64,000 nt of DNA from NCBI GenBank assembly GCA_018613055.1, contig JAGGQZ010000009.1, forward strand, positions 62,001 to 126,000. The letters run 5' to 3'. A program made the position numbers and the translations under genes. Source of the stretch: Chryseobacterium sp. ISL-80. Lineage in GTDB: Bacteria > Bacillota > Bacilli > Bacillales > Cytobacillaceae. Positions 18,061 through 25,512 of this stretch are shown here, piece by piece; the first letter of the stretch is position 1, and each line of letters opens with the position of its first letter. Below the pieces are notes generated by a model that was given only the letters and a program-made list of their open reading frames with translations, was not told the origin of the DNA and did no database searches.

Positions 18061-18163
18061 ACAGCTTTGCAGAGCATGATCAATGCCTCTATTGAAACCG
18101 CAAGATTAGATTCAAGAATCGGTCTTACTAAGTTATATTTCATACTTATATGGAGGGGAATAT

Positions 18164-19609
18164 ATGGAATTAACGTTAGCTCACTGGGTATATGCAATAG
18201 TTACTGTGTCTGTTATTGCCACGATGCTTTTTAGGAGAGGTGTTGTCCTGCCGGTTATTTTGGGCACTTTCTTAGTGGCAGTCATTTACAAAGGAAATTT
18301 GATATCAGGTTTCCAGGCTGTTTTTAATGCGAACCTCCTTGCTGCAAAAGAACTTTTTAGTATTTTCTTAATCATTTCCCTCATGATTGCCCTGCTTAAT
18401 TCTTTGAAAGACCTGGGAGCTGATAAGAGGCTTATTGGTCCGATTGAAAAGATTATGGTAAACGGGCATATTTCGTACGTTGTTTTAATGATTACAACAT
18501 ATGTCATTTCACTATTTTTCTGGCCAACTCCTGCGGTTCCGCTTATATGTGCCTTACTAGTGCCTGCAGCTGTGCGTGCCGGCCTGCCGGTCATGACTTC
18601 TGCAATGGTCATTGTCATCGCTGGCCAGGGTATGGCCCTTTCTTCAGATTATATTATGCAAGTAGCGCCAATGCTAAGTGCGAAAGCAGCTGGCATTGAT
18701 AAAGTAATGGTTGCTGATAAGACGTTAGTACTTTCATTGATTACTGGAGTAACTGCTCTTGCATATGTCTATTTTGCTCATAGGAAATTAATTGTAAAGA
18801 ATGATAACACTGAATCTGAGATTAATAATGAACATGCAGCTTTTTTTGGGGTAGCTAATGAACTTGCTGCCACTGCTGAAGAAAGTGTTGAATCGATCCA
18901 GAGAAAAAACACATGGGGAAAGGTATTTGCCGTTTTAGTCCCATTATCCATGCTTGCTGTTATGGTTTATATGTTCCAGTCAAAATTAACTGGAGAAACA
19001 GGCTTTGAAGGAACAGATGGAGCTGCATTTATTGGAGGCGTTGCAACGCTTCTGTTGGTGCTTGCGACCATAGCATTTAACCGCATCCATGCTTTAGATA
19101 AGATAAGTGATCATTTGACAGAAGGTTTTGTGTTCGCGTTCAGGGCGATGGCACCGGTTATACCGATTGCAGGGTTCTTCTTTATGGGAAGTTCAGACTT
19201 CACAGGCACAATTTTATCATTAGATGAAAGCGCTGCCAAACCTGCGTTCTTGTTTGATATGATCCAGGCAGGTCAATCTTATATTCCTGAAAATGCGTTT
19301 ATTGCAGGTTTTGGTATTTTAATTGTCGGCCTTATCACAGGATTGGACGGTTCAGGTTTTTCTGGTCTGCCGTTAACCGGTGCTTTATCTGGTGCATTGG
19401 CAAATGGCAGCGGCATCGATGCATCCACATTGGCAGCGATTGGACAAATGGGTGCCATTTGGGGAGGGGGAACGATTGTTGCATGGTCCTCTCTAGTGGC
19501 AGTAGCTGGTTTCTTGCAGCTTTCTCCGCTCGAATTGGCCAGGAAAAACTTTATCCCAGTTGTCGTCAGTTTATTCTTTGCAACTCTAATAGGAATATTG
19601 ATCTGGTAA
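18164..19609 (+). CDS. Polytopic permease, ion-transporter-superfamily type (substrate unknown)
   Basis: 481 residues with about 11-12 hydrophobic segments, and a long hydrophilic loop near 215-255. A re-entrant-like 'FWPTPAVPLI' and the late 'GLDGSGFSGLPLTGALSGAL' recall the arrangement of CitM/GntP-type carboxylate transporters, but I cannot name the family. Ribosome binding site GGAGGGG. Preceded by two operator copies, so most likely the uptake system for the substrate of the regulated pathway. Confidence 0.65.
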   Translation: MELTLAHWVYAIVTVSVIATMLFRRGVVLPVILGTFLVAVIYKGNLISGFQAVFNANLLAAKELFSIFLIISLMIALLNSLKDLGADKRLIGPIEKIMVNGHISYVVLMITTYVISLFFWPTPAVPLICALLVPAAVRAGLPVMTSAMVIVIAGQGMALSSDYIMQVAPMLSAKAAGIDKVMVADKTLVLSLITGVTALAYVYFAHRKLIVKNDNTESEINNEHAAFFGVANELAATAEESVESIQRKNTWGKVFAVLVPLSMLAVMVYMFQSKLTGETGFEGTDGAAFIGGVATLLLVLATIAFNRIHALDKISDHLTEGFVFAFRAMAPVIPIAGFFFMGSSDFTGTILSLDESAAKPAFLFDMIQAGQSYIPENAFIAGFGILIVGLITGLDGSGFSGLPLTGALSGALANGSGIDASTLAAIGQMGAIWGGGTIVAWSSLVAVAGFLQLSPLELARKNFIPVVVSLFFATLIGILIW

Positions 19610-19637
19610 AATAATTTACACCTTGCTTGAAAATTGA

Positions 19638-19690
19638 GGGGTATCCTGTAAAGTTAGAAATAAACTAACTGAAGGGATGCCTTTTTTATA
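19638..19690 (+). terminator. Terminator-like hairpin after permease 1
   Basis: GGGTATCC / GGGATGCC arms with an inner AGTTAG / CTAACT stem, followed by TTTTTT. Confidence 0.55.
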
Positions 19691-19715
19691 GTTTTAAAGG
19701 AGAGGGAGGGATCGA

Positions 19716-20402
19716 ATGAAGAATCTCAAAGTTGGCTTGGCCGGCATTGGAAAATTGGGTTCTGCAATGATGGCGCATTGGAATGCAGAAAATATCCAAA
19801 TAGGTGTCTATCATCCAAGCAGGACGAAGGCCGATCAATTTATTCAGCGTTTTCCAAACGGTTATTTATTAACGGAACAGGATTTGAGGGAGCTGGATAT
19901 ACTCATACTAGCTTTGCCGGCCGGCAAGATGATGCCCTTTATGGATAGCATAACAATCGATGGACTTTCTTCCTCGGTAATCTTTATCAATATGGCTACA
20001 GCTTTGCCTACTAAAATAGTGTACGAGAGATTCCCAGATTACAATGTTTATGGCATAAAATATATGGGTCATTCCAGAGATTTATTGGAGAAGGGAAATG
20101 GTTTGTTTATTACCGAGACGAACTTGCCAGATCAAGTAAGGGAACTATACGAACCATTGGGAAAAATAATTAAAGATCAGGAAGAAAGATTAGTCGAAAT
20201 TAACAAACTGGCTACCTATTATGCCGTAAAAACAGCAGTAGAAATCGAAAAGGAATTCTCCAAAAAAGGCTATCCGCCTGCTTATTTAAAAAGGGCACTC
20301 ACATCACTCGCACCTGAAGTCATCCGATCCTATAGCGAAGGGAATTTGGGTCATTTTGGACAGGAGATTGTGAGAGAAATAAGAGAAAAAGATGCTGATT
20401 AA
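19716..20402 (+). CDS. NAD(P)-binding reductase of the ProC/F420-oxidoreductase-like fold
   Basis: 228 residues. 'KVGLAGIGKLGSAMMAHW' is an N-terminal dinucleotide-binding loop (GxGxxGxxM), followed by 'HPSRTKADQF' and 'DILILALPAGKM' as in pyrroline-5-carboxylate reductase and NADP-dependent F420 reductases. The C-terminal half is helical. The precise reaction is unknown; an imine or keto-acid reductase would fit a cluster with an amino-acid dehydrogenase and RidA. Separated from permease 1 by a terminator-like hairpin, so it may be expressed partly on its own. Confidence 0.65.
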   Translation: MKNLKVGLAGIGKLGSAMMAHWNAENIQIGVYHPSRTKADQFIQRFPNGYLLTEQDLRELDILILALPAGKMMPFMDSITIDGLSSSVIFINMATALPTKIVYERFPDYNVYGIKYMGHSRDLLEKGNGLFITETNLPDQVRELYEPLGKIIKDQEERLVEINKLATYYAVKTAVEIEKEFSKKGYPPAYLKRALTSLAPEVIRSYSEGNLGHFGQEIVREIREKDAD

Positions 20403-20423
20403 CGATATCAGCATCTTTTTTCC
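20391..20423 (+). terminator. Intrinsic terminator
   Basis: GATGCTGAT / ATCAGCATC stem with TTTTTT, overlapping the end of the reductase gene. Confidence 0.85.
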
Positions 20424-20518
20424 ATGGAGTTAATAAATAATGTTAAAAGAACATTCTTCAAAATATTATGGTATTTCATTTTATCGGCCTTTTGGTCTGG
20501 CACCGTGGACCTCTCAAT

Positions 20519-21910
20519 TTAATTTAACAGTCTTTCTAATAAGAACAAATAAAGCATGACACAAGCCACATAAACAGCTGCAAATGGTATGTTCCAGTTG
20601 GACACTTTATAGGAATTGACTTTAATAATGTTAGACATAAGGCCGAGTGTAGCATTATAAGGACCTACTAAAAAGGAGGAAACCGCTCCTGACAGCATCG
20701 CGACTGTCAGAAGATGCGGAGAGATTCCAATTGCATCCGGGTTTACGCCTTCAATCATTAAAGCGAGTGATACTGCAGGGTGAAGGCCCAAAAAGGCTAG
20801 TCCCAATGGAATGAGAGGCAGGATGATCAGAAAAACTTCTACTCCTGCAACGTTAATAAAAGCTGCAATCCAGCCATACAACTTTTCATTGAAATTGGAA
20901 AAATTTATAGCTGAAATAAAAAATCCGGTGGATAGAAAGATAAAGAACTGATCCTTCATGCTCATAGAAAAAGTTTTAAGGTGTTCAATAAGCTGATTGC
21001 CAAATTCTTTTCCTTTTTTCAGGAAAAGCGACCAGCTAAACGCAAATGGAATGACGATCAAGGAGACTAGAATTAAGAACGGCAATGAAAATTTAGTTTC
21101 TGCAAGGGAAACAATAAGATTAAAGATTGCTATTGCAGCCAGAATTTGAAAAACCCGTCCAGGCCGTCCAGCATAGCCAGTTTCCAGGGCTGCTGCCGTT
21201 TCATGTGCTGATTCACCTAAGGGCGGGATGACCATTGCTTGGGATTTGCGGGAACCAATAAACCAATCCAATCCTAATCCCAGCATACTTAACGGAATGA
21301 CATAGGGAAGGATCGATCCCCAGCTTACTCCTGTCATTGTAATAACAATCCCGACAATTGGTGTAACGGGAGCCCATAATAAAGGCATTGCAAAGCCTCT
21401 TGAAATCGCCCTGCTCATAAACCGTTCCTTATTCCGTACAGGAAAGCTTCCCAGCGCTGGACGGATGGAATAGTAGGTCATAGGAAGGGTTGCAAGGTTC
21501 ATAAAAATGCTAAAAAAGTAAGAGATACCGGAAGTCATCATATATAGTTGTCCGGAAGTCTTAACTTTTTTCTGAATAATCGCTTGTATCCCTTCGCCAT
21601 ATCTCCCAATCTTAATAGGAATCCCCAAGATAGGTATCAAGGTAAACATTGTAAGCAAGTCAAGCATAGGCCCAAAAGCAAAGAGATAATCTTGCCATTG
21701 TGAGCCGCTTGTCCAAAGCAGTAAAACCCCTAGACCAAGGAAGATACCCCCTAAGACTTGGACAAATCGCTTAGCAAGCCTGAATGTTAAAACAACTATA
21801 ATGAAACATAAAATGGAGAGGAGTGGACCGATCTCCCATTCTGGTTTCAGAGTGGACAGCAAATATAGGCTAATTACAGATAAAAATAAAATTCTAAGCA
21901 TATCAGACAC
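20519..21910 (-). CDS. Polytopic permease 2 (unassigned family)
   Basis: 463 residues with roughly 12 hydrophobic segments; a soluble linker near 225-245 splits it into two halves, as in ion-transporter-superfamily carriers. 'LPMTYYSIRPALGSFP' and 'GAVSSFLVGPYNATLG' look like functional loops. The family cannot be named by eye. Operator site 5 lies about 70 nt upstream of its start, so it belongs to the same regulon as permease 1; the two may import different compounds or serve as importer and exporter. Confidence 0.6.
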   Translation of the reverse strand: MSDMLRILFLSVISLYLLSTLKPEWEIGPLLSILCFIIVVLTFRLAKRFVQVLGGIFLGLGVLLLWTSGSQWQDYLFAFGPMLDLLTMFTLIPILGIPIKIGRYGEGIQAIIQKKVKTSGQLYMMTSGISYFFSIFMNLATLPMTYYSIRPALGSFPVRNKERFMSRAISRGFAMPLLWAPVTPIVGIVITMTGVSWGSILPYVIPLSMLGLGLDWFIGSRKSQAMVIPPLGESAHETAAALETGYAGRPGRVFQILAAIAIFNLIVSLAETKFSLPFLILVSLIVIPFAFSWSLFLKKGKEFGNQLIEHLKTFSMSMKDQFFIFLSTGFFISAINFSNFNEKLYGWIAAFINVAGVEVFLIILPLIPLGLAFLGLHPAVSLALMIEGVNPDAIGISPHLLTVAMLSGAVSSFLVGPYNATLGLMSNIIKVNSYKVSNWNIPFAAVYVACVMLYLFLLERLLN

Positions 21911-21978
21911 CCTCGCAATAATTAAGAATCCTTCGTCTAATCATATTTCAAAATGCAATCCTTATCATTTTAAAAAGT

Positions 21979-21992
21979 GATTGTATACCAAA
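21979..21992. promoter_or_regulatory. GntR operator site 5
   Basis: Reads TTTGGTATACAATC on the minus strand, upstream of permease 2. Confidence 0.7.
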
Positions 21993-22050
21993 AATAAAAT
22001 AACATAAGATAATTTCATGATTTAGCCATTATTTTATTAAAAATATGGTA

Positions 22051-22064
22051 TTTGGTATACAATT
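22051..22064. promoter_or_regulatory. GntR operator site 6
   Basis: ATTTGGTATACAATTA context, 74 nt before the microprotein gene; TATACA could itself be a -10 box with TTTATT 17 nt upstream. Confidence 0.65.
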
Positions 22065-22134
22065 ATATTGTAAATAAGTAAAACTCGTTATATACTTATA
22101 TTAATTAGAAAGATAAAAAAAGGAGGAAATGAAA

Positions 22135-22221
22135 ATGTTCAACTTTCTATTTGGTTCAAAATATGCACTTGAAAAATCCGAAAGAAAATTAGCCCGATTA
22201 AGAAAGACATTAAAATTCTAA
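22135..22221 (+). CDS. 28-residue basic microprotein with its own operator and terminator
   Basis: A short frame starts at the ATG at 22135, eight bases after a perfect AGGAGG, and encodes an aromatic N-terminus (MFNFLFGSKYALEK) followed by a strongly basic helix 'RKLARLRKTLKF'. The stop is followed four bases later by a perfect GACCGCC / GGCGGTC terminator with eight Ts. Upstream lies operator site 6. An isolated transcription unit for so short a frame, with the best ribosome binding site in the region, argues that it is real. The amphipathic basic character suggests membrane or protein binding; function unknown. Confidence 0.7.
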   Translation: MFNFLFGSKYALEKSERKLARLRKTLKF

Positions 22222-22224
22222 CCA

Positions 22225-22251
22225 GACCGCCATCTTGGCGGTCTTTTTTTT
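22225..22251 (+). terminator. Perfect intrinsic terminator after the microprotein gene
   Basis: GACCGCC-atctt-GGCGGTC followed by eight Ts. Confidence 0.95.
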
Positions 22252-22344
22252 GCCGGAGACCATTGAAAGTTCCTAGTTGACCCATTGCTATTGAAGCGGT
22301 TATTTCAGAAGGTGGTGTGCAAAAGCATTCTGTTCCTGAACAAC

Positions 22345-22377
22345 AAACCCGGAAGAAGAGAAGCTTCCTCCGGGTTT
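22345..22377 (-). terminator. Terminator of the gene at 22401-22736
   Basis: AAACCCGGA / TCCGGGTTT hairpin with GAAG/CTTC inside, just past the stop codon of the minus-strand gene. Confidence 0.7.
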
Positions 22378-22400
22378 AATGTCTACTTATTAACAGAAGG

Positions 22401-22736
22401 TTACACAGCTACTTCATCAGATTTAACAAGCTTAGAATGGATGGAGTCCTCACTGTTGCCTGATGCTTTTACAATCTCATCTAATTCCTCGCGTGCAGCC
22501 TCAATGGTTTCAAATCGCTCAAAGAATTTCACACCGATATGGTTAACATATTCTTTCCCTTCATATTCCTCAAACAATTGGATTTTCATATTCTCATCCA
22601 AAACCTCTGCGATCGTATATTTTGCCTTTAATTTATCGAAGAAATAAAAATGATAAGTTTCAACCGGCTTTAAGCCGTCATTTTCAAGAATCGTTTGGAA
22701 AGTATCCTTATTCGTTAATATAATGTATTTTGCCAC
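22401..22736 (-). CDS. Small hypothetical protein of the GntR regulon
   Basis: 111 residues from a GTG at 22736, which has AAAGGAG eight bases upstream; longer in-frame starts lack a ribosome binding site and would overlap the operator. The sequence has an alternating beta/alpha look ('KYIILTNKDTFQTILENDGL', 'YHFYFFDKLKAKYTIAEV', 'GKEYVNHIGVKFFERF') and no Cys clusters or membrane segments. I do not recognise it. Operator site 7 lies 96-110 nt upstream, so it is co-regulated with the surrounding catabolic genes. Confidence 0.65.
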   Translation of the reverse strand: MAKYIILTNKDTFQTILENDGLKPVETYHFYFFDKLKAKYTIAEVLDENMKIQLFEEYEGKEYVNHIGVKFFERFETIEAAREELDEIVKASGNSEDSIHSKLVKSDEVAV

Positions 22737-22831
22737 ATTTAACACTCCTTTAATATTTTTAGAATCTGCAAGAGCAGGTGAATAAAAGTCTCTTATAGTA
22801 TGTAGGTTCCTGTATCTCCCCCATTCTGGAA

Positions 22832-22845
22832 TATTGTATACCATA
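22832..22845. promoter_or_regulatory. GntR operator site 7
   Basis: Reads TTATGGTATACAATAT on the minus strand, upstream of the small gene at 22401. Confidence 0.65.
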
Positions 22846-23101
22846 AGCTTACAAGTATTTTATAACAAGGAAAAGAAATGTTCAATGATATATTCTAAAT
22901 TTTTTAATAATTCGGTTAAAGAAAGAATGAAAAATAGAATGATTAGATGTTAAACTGAGGTGCTGACTTCGCTGCAAAACTCACTGTGCGCTTGCTATCG
23001 TTAGCAAACTTTACCTACTAATGTTGCAGAGTAGCGAATCTTTCCCTTCCGAGATTCAAAATGAGCAGGCAGTTTATTATAGATAAAAAATAAAATCTTA
23101 T

Positions 23102-23130
23102 TTGCCAATCTTCAAGAAAGGTTGTATACT
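23102..23130 (+). promoter_or_regulatory. Sigma-A promoter of ferredoxin 1
   Basis: TTGCCA, exactly 17 nt, TATACT. The -10 hexamer overlaps operator site 8, so binding there would block RNA polymerase. Confidence 0.75.
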
Positions 23131-23133
23131 CTT
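23120..23133. promoter_or_regulatory. GntR operator site 8
   Basis: GGTTGTATACTCTT; GTATAC core overlapping the -10 box, with weaker flanks than the other sites. Confidence 0.5.
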
Positions 23134-23177
23134 GTAAAGTATCTAAATTTTTAGAATAAACTGAAAGGGGAAATGAT

Positions 23178-23510
23178 ATGCCAAAGGTTACTCTTCATGT
23201 TGATGGGAAGAAAGTGGAACAGCAAGTAAAAGATAATGCTAATTTAGTAGTATTAGCAGGGATCCGCCAATTTCCAGAGTTAAAGTATGGGTGCGGAATG
23301 GGAAGGTGCACTAAATGCACTTGTGTAGTTATTAATGGGGGAGAAGATTTAGCGCCGCCAAATTGGAAAGAGGAAAAAATGTTAGGTGAGAAGGTAAATG
23401 AGGGCTACAGACTAACTTGCCAGTTAACGATTCAGAAGGATATTGAAATCTCCCAGGAAAATATATCTGTAAATCCGCCAAAGAAGACAACAGCGGCCAT
23501 TACGAAATAG
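23178..23510 (+). CDS. 2Fe-2S ferredoxin (plant/adrenodoxin-type fold), copy 1
   Basis: 110 residues with cluster ligands Cys39, Cys44, Cys47 and Cys81 (CX4CX2C...C), within 'KYGCGMGRCTKC' and 'YRLTCQL'. It is a small soluble electron carrier. No reductase or oxygenase domain is fused. Ribosome binding site AAAGGGGAA. Its position just before a creatininase-family gene and the diiron HDO protein suggests that it passes electrons to the oxygenase; this is inference. Confidence 0.9.
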   Translation: MPKVTLHVDGKKVEQQVKDNANLVVLAGIRQFPELKYGCGMGRCTKCTCVVINGGEDLAPPNWKEEKMLGEKVNEGYRLTCQLTIQKDIEISQENISVNPPKKTTAAITK

Positions 23511-23532
23511 TTTTTTATTTTTTTAATTTTTT

Positions 23533-23546
23533 ATTGGTATACAAAA
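23533..23546. promoter_or_regulatory. GntR operator site 9
   Basis: TATTGGTATACAAAATA context, 31 nt before the creatininase-family gene. Confidence 0.7.
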
Positions 23547-23573
23547 TACCTTTTGATAGTAGGTGCTTTTTAA

Positions 23574-24344
23574 ATGAATTGTTATGATTTAACTAAAATG
23601 ACTTGGAAAGAAGTAGAAGAGTCACTGCAAACCGTTGAATTGGCGATCATTCCAGTCGGTGCGCATGAACAGCATGGACCGCATATGGCTGAAAGCTGTG
23701 ATGCAGTGCTTGCGGAAAAGATGGCAATAAAGCTGGGAGAAAAATTGTTTCCATATGCCATAGTTACTCCTGTTGTGAATATGGGTGTCTCCGAACATCA
23801 TATGCATTTTCCAGGAACAATCGCCCTGCAGCCAGCTACTTTGATTGCTGTTTTGAAAGACATGGTTTCTTCATTAAAGCAGCACGGCATCAAGAAGTTT
23901 CTTTTCCTGAATTCACATGGCGGTAACCAATCCACTCTCAATCTGGCTGCCATGATGATTACAAAAGAACTGGACGTTGAAGTCTATTATGCAAAAACAA
24001 CCGCATCAGCCAAAGAATCAATTGGAAAATATATCAAGTCTTCTCTTTTTGGCCACAGCTGTGAGCGGGAAGTTTCAGAAGCATTATACCTGGCTCCTGA
24101 ATTGGTCAGAACCGGACTATTAGAAAAAGGCGATATTCGAGAAGATGGAAGGTGGAAGCAGCTGAGACCAGGCAAAGCCGTTCAGGGATTCTATTTCTAT
24201 GAAGAAATGACCCAAAACGGGTGTATTGGAGATGGCAGACAGGGCACTCGGGAAATCGGCGAGCAAATTGTAGAAGAAGCTTTAACCAATCTTACAGAGG
24301 AACTTTCAGTGCTGCTTGATCTCAAAACTGAGCTGTTATATTAG
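23574..24344 (+). CDS. Creatininase-family amidohydrolase
   Basis: 256 residues. 'LAIIPVGAHEQHGPHM' with 'SCDAVLAE', then 'GVSEHHMHFPGTI' and 'FLNSHGGNQ' give the metal-binding Glu, His and Asp pattern of creatinine amidohydrolase relatives (also MftE and ArfB). These zinc or iron enzymes open lactams or cleave amides. Substrate here unknown, but not obviously creatinine, since no creatinase or sarcosine genes are near. Operator site 9 lies immediately upstream. Confidence 0.85.
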   Translation: MNCYDLTKMTWKEVEESLQTVELAIIPVGAHEQHGPHMAESCDAVLAEKMAIKLGEKLFPYAIVTPVVNMGVSEHHMHFPGTIALQPATLIAVLKDMVSSLKQHGIKKFLFLNSHGGNQSTLNLAAMMITKELDVEVYYAKTTASAKESIGKYIKSSLFGHSCEREVSEALYLAPELVRTGLLEKGDIREDGRWKQLRPGKAVQGFYFYEEMTQNGCIGDGRQGTREIGEQIVEEALTNLTEELSVLLDLKTELLY

Positions 24345-24396
24345 GCTACGTATTGCGAAAGATTATTAAAATCTTTAAAAGATTCTAAAAATTGTG

Positions 24397-24425
24397 TTTA
24401 CAAGCTAAAAATAATAGGTTATTAT
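24397..24425 (+). promoter_or_regulatory. Sigma-A promoter of the HDO gene
   Basis: TTTACA, exactly 17 nt, TATTAT; operator site 10 follows 6-19 nt downstream, roughly at the transcription start. Confidence 0.65.
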
Positions 24426-24430
24426 TCTAT

Positions 24431-24444
24431 TAAGGTATACCAAA
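24431..24444. promoter_or_regulatory. GntR operator site 10
   Basis: Reads TTTGGTATACCTTA on the minus strand; just downstream of the HDO -10 box. Confidence 0.7.
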
Positions 24445-24506
24445 GACCAAAGAAGGAAATAAGAAAAGACTTTATATTTAGAATCACTCTTATTTTTTTA
24501 AAAGTT

Positions 24507-24520
24507 TTTGGTATACAAAA
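24507..24520. promoter_or_regulatory. GntR operator site 11
   Basis: TTTTTGGTATACAAAATA context, 76 bp from site 10, in the 5' leader of the HDO gene. The pair could bind cooperatively. Confidence 0.7.
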
Positions 24521-24565
24521 TATCAAATGCCAAAAGTCTACATAAAATCAAGGAGGAGTTTATAC

Positions 24566-25297
24566 ATGTCAGAATTATTATCAAAAGATGAATTTCGAAA
24601 AGAACTAGAGGAAGCAATTAAAGGAAATCATAGCCAGAAAGCTCCATTTACAGTAGCTTGGGCTGAAGGGAAGCTTGAAAGAAAGCACTTTGCGAGATGG
24701 GCTGAAAACCATTACCACTATGTAGGGCCTTTCGCAGACTACTTAGCGTATATCTATCACAATACTCCGTCTGATCCTAAATTCGAAGCAGCAAAAGATT
24801 TCACACTTCAGAATATGTATGAAGAAGAAATCGCTGCTGATCGTCATACGGACTTACTGATTCGTTTTGCGGAAGCTTGCGGCACAACCCGCGAACGAGT
24901 AATCAATCCTGAAAACATGGCTCCCACAACATTAGGTCTGCAAAGCTGGTGTTACTCAGTGGCTGCTCGAGAAAACTTTGTTGTTGCCACAGCAGCTCTA
25001 GTGGTTGGCCTGGAGTCTCAGGTACCAGATATCTATCGTAAACAGACCCCTGCTCTTCGTGCACAATATGGATTCACAGATGAAGAAATTGAATTCTTCG
25101 ACCTTCACATTGTATCCGATGAAATCCATGGGGAACGCGGCTACAAAATTGTTCTGGACCACGCAGACACTCCAGAACTTCAGCAGCGCTGCCTTGAAGT
25201 CGTCCGCACAGGTGCCAAAATGCGCCGCATGTACATGGATGGCCTTTGGAGAGAGTACCTTGAACAGGATTTGGGAGCTTTAGTAGAAGCTAAATAA
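24566..25297 (+). CDS. Heme-oxygenase-like diiron oxidase/oxygenase (HDO; CADD/PqqC/TenA fold)
   Basis: 243 residues from the ATG at 24566, behind AGGAGGAG. The seven-helix fold is recognisable from 'FARWAENHYHYVGPFADYLAYI'. All six diiron ligands expected from CADD-type enzymes are present with matching spacing: Glu87-x6-His94, Glu150, and His181-x3-Asp185-x2-His188. This separates it from metal-free TenA and PqqC. HDO enzymes activate oxygen to cleave or hydroxylate amino-acid or fatty-acid-like substrates, or rearrange them. Two operator copies precede it and a ferredoxin gene lies 1.4 kb upstream. The substrate is unknown. Confidence 0.8.
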   Translation: MSELLSKDEFRKELEEAIKGNHSQKAPFTVAWAEGKLERKHFARWAENHYHYVGPFADYLAYIYHNTPSDPKFEAAKDFTLQNMYEEEIAADRHTDLLIRFAEACGTTRERVINPENMAPTTLGLQSWCYSVAARENFVVATAALVVGLESQVPDIYRKQTPALRAQYGFTDEEIEFFDLHIVSDEIHGERGYKIVLDHADTPELQQRCLEVVRTGAKMRRMYMDGLWREYLEQDLGALVEAK

Positions 25298-25404
25298 TTT
25301 AAGGAAAACTGGCTGAATCATAATGCTGAAGCGGAAATAAGCAAGCCAGGTTACCGGAGCTAAATAACCAAAAGACTCATTCAGTTTAAGAATTTACAAT
25401 TTCA

Positions 25405-25455
25405 GGCCGTCACATTAAATCTTGTCAATCGAGGTCTAAGTGGCGGCTGTTTTAT
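25405..25455 (+). terminator. Terminator after the HDO gene
   Basis: GCCGTCAC / GTGGCGGC arms (one G-U pair) followed by TGTTTTATT. Confidence 0.6.
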
Positions 25456-25512
25456 TAAATAGTGAATTTGGCACAGTAAAGTGAGAAATAAACAGAGAGT
25501 AAGGTGATAGTT

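Larger units (their letters stand above)
17566..18163. other. 598-bp divergent control region
   Basis: Contains operator sites 2, 3 and 4, and a good sigma-A promoter at 17785-17814 reading right. The putative leader of the permease gene would be about 340 nt; I see no riboswitch class in it and no convincing open frame. Confidence 0.4.
22737..23177. other. 441-bp divergent intergenic region
   Basis: Holds operator sites 7 and 8 and the ferredoxin promoter. Between them, 22966-23040 is GC-richer and can fold (TTCGCT / AGCGAA outer arms, TTGCTA-TCGT-TAGCAA inner hairpin). No open frame supported. Confidence 0.4.

Noticed and set aside
22285-22647. Plus-strand frame opposite the 22401-22736 gene
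   Set aside because: It covers a terminator hairpin and lies antisense to a gene with a good ribosome binding site and operator.
24527-24565. N-terminal extension of the HDO gene
   Set aside because: The ATG at 24527 has no ribosome binding site, while AGGAGGAG lies five bases before the ATG at 24566.
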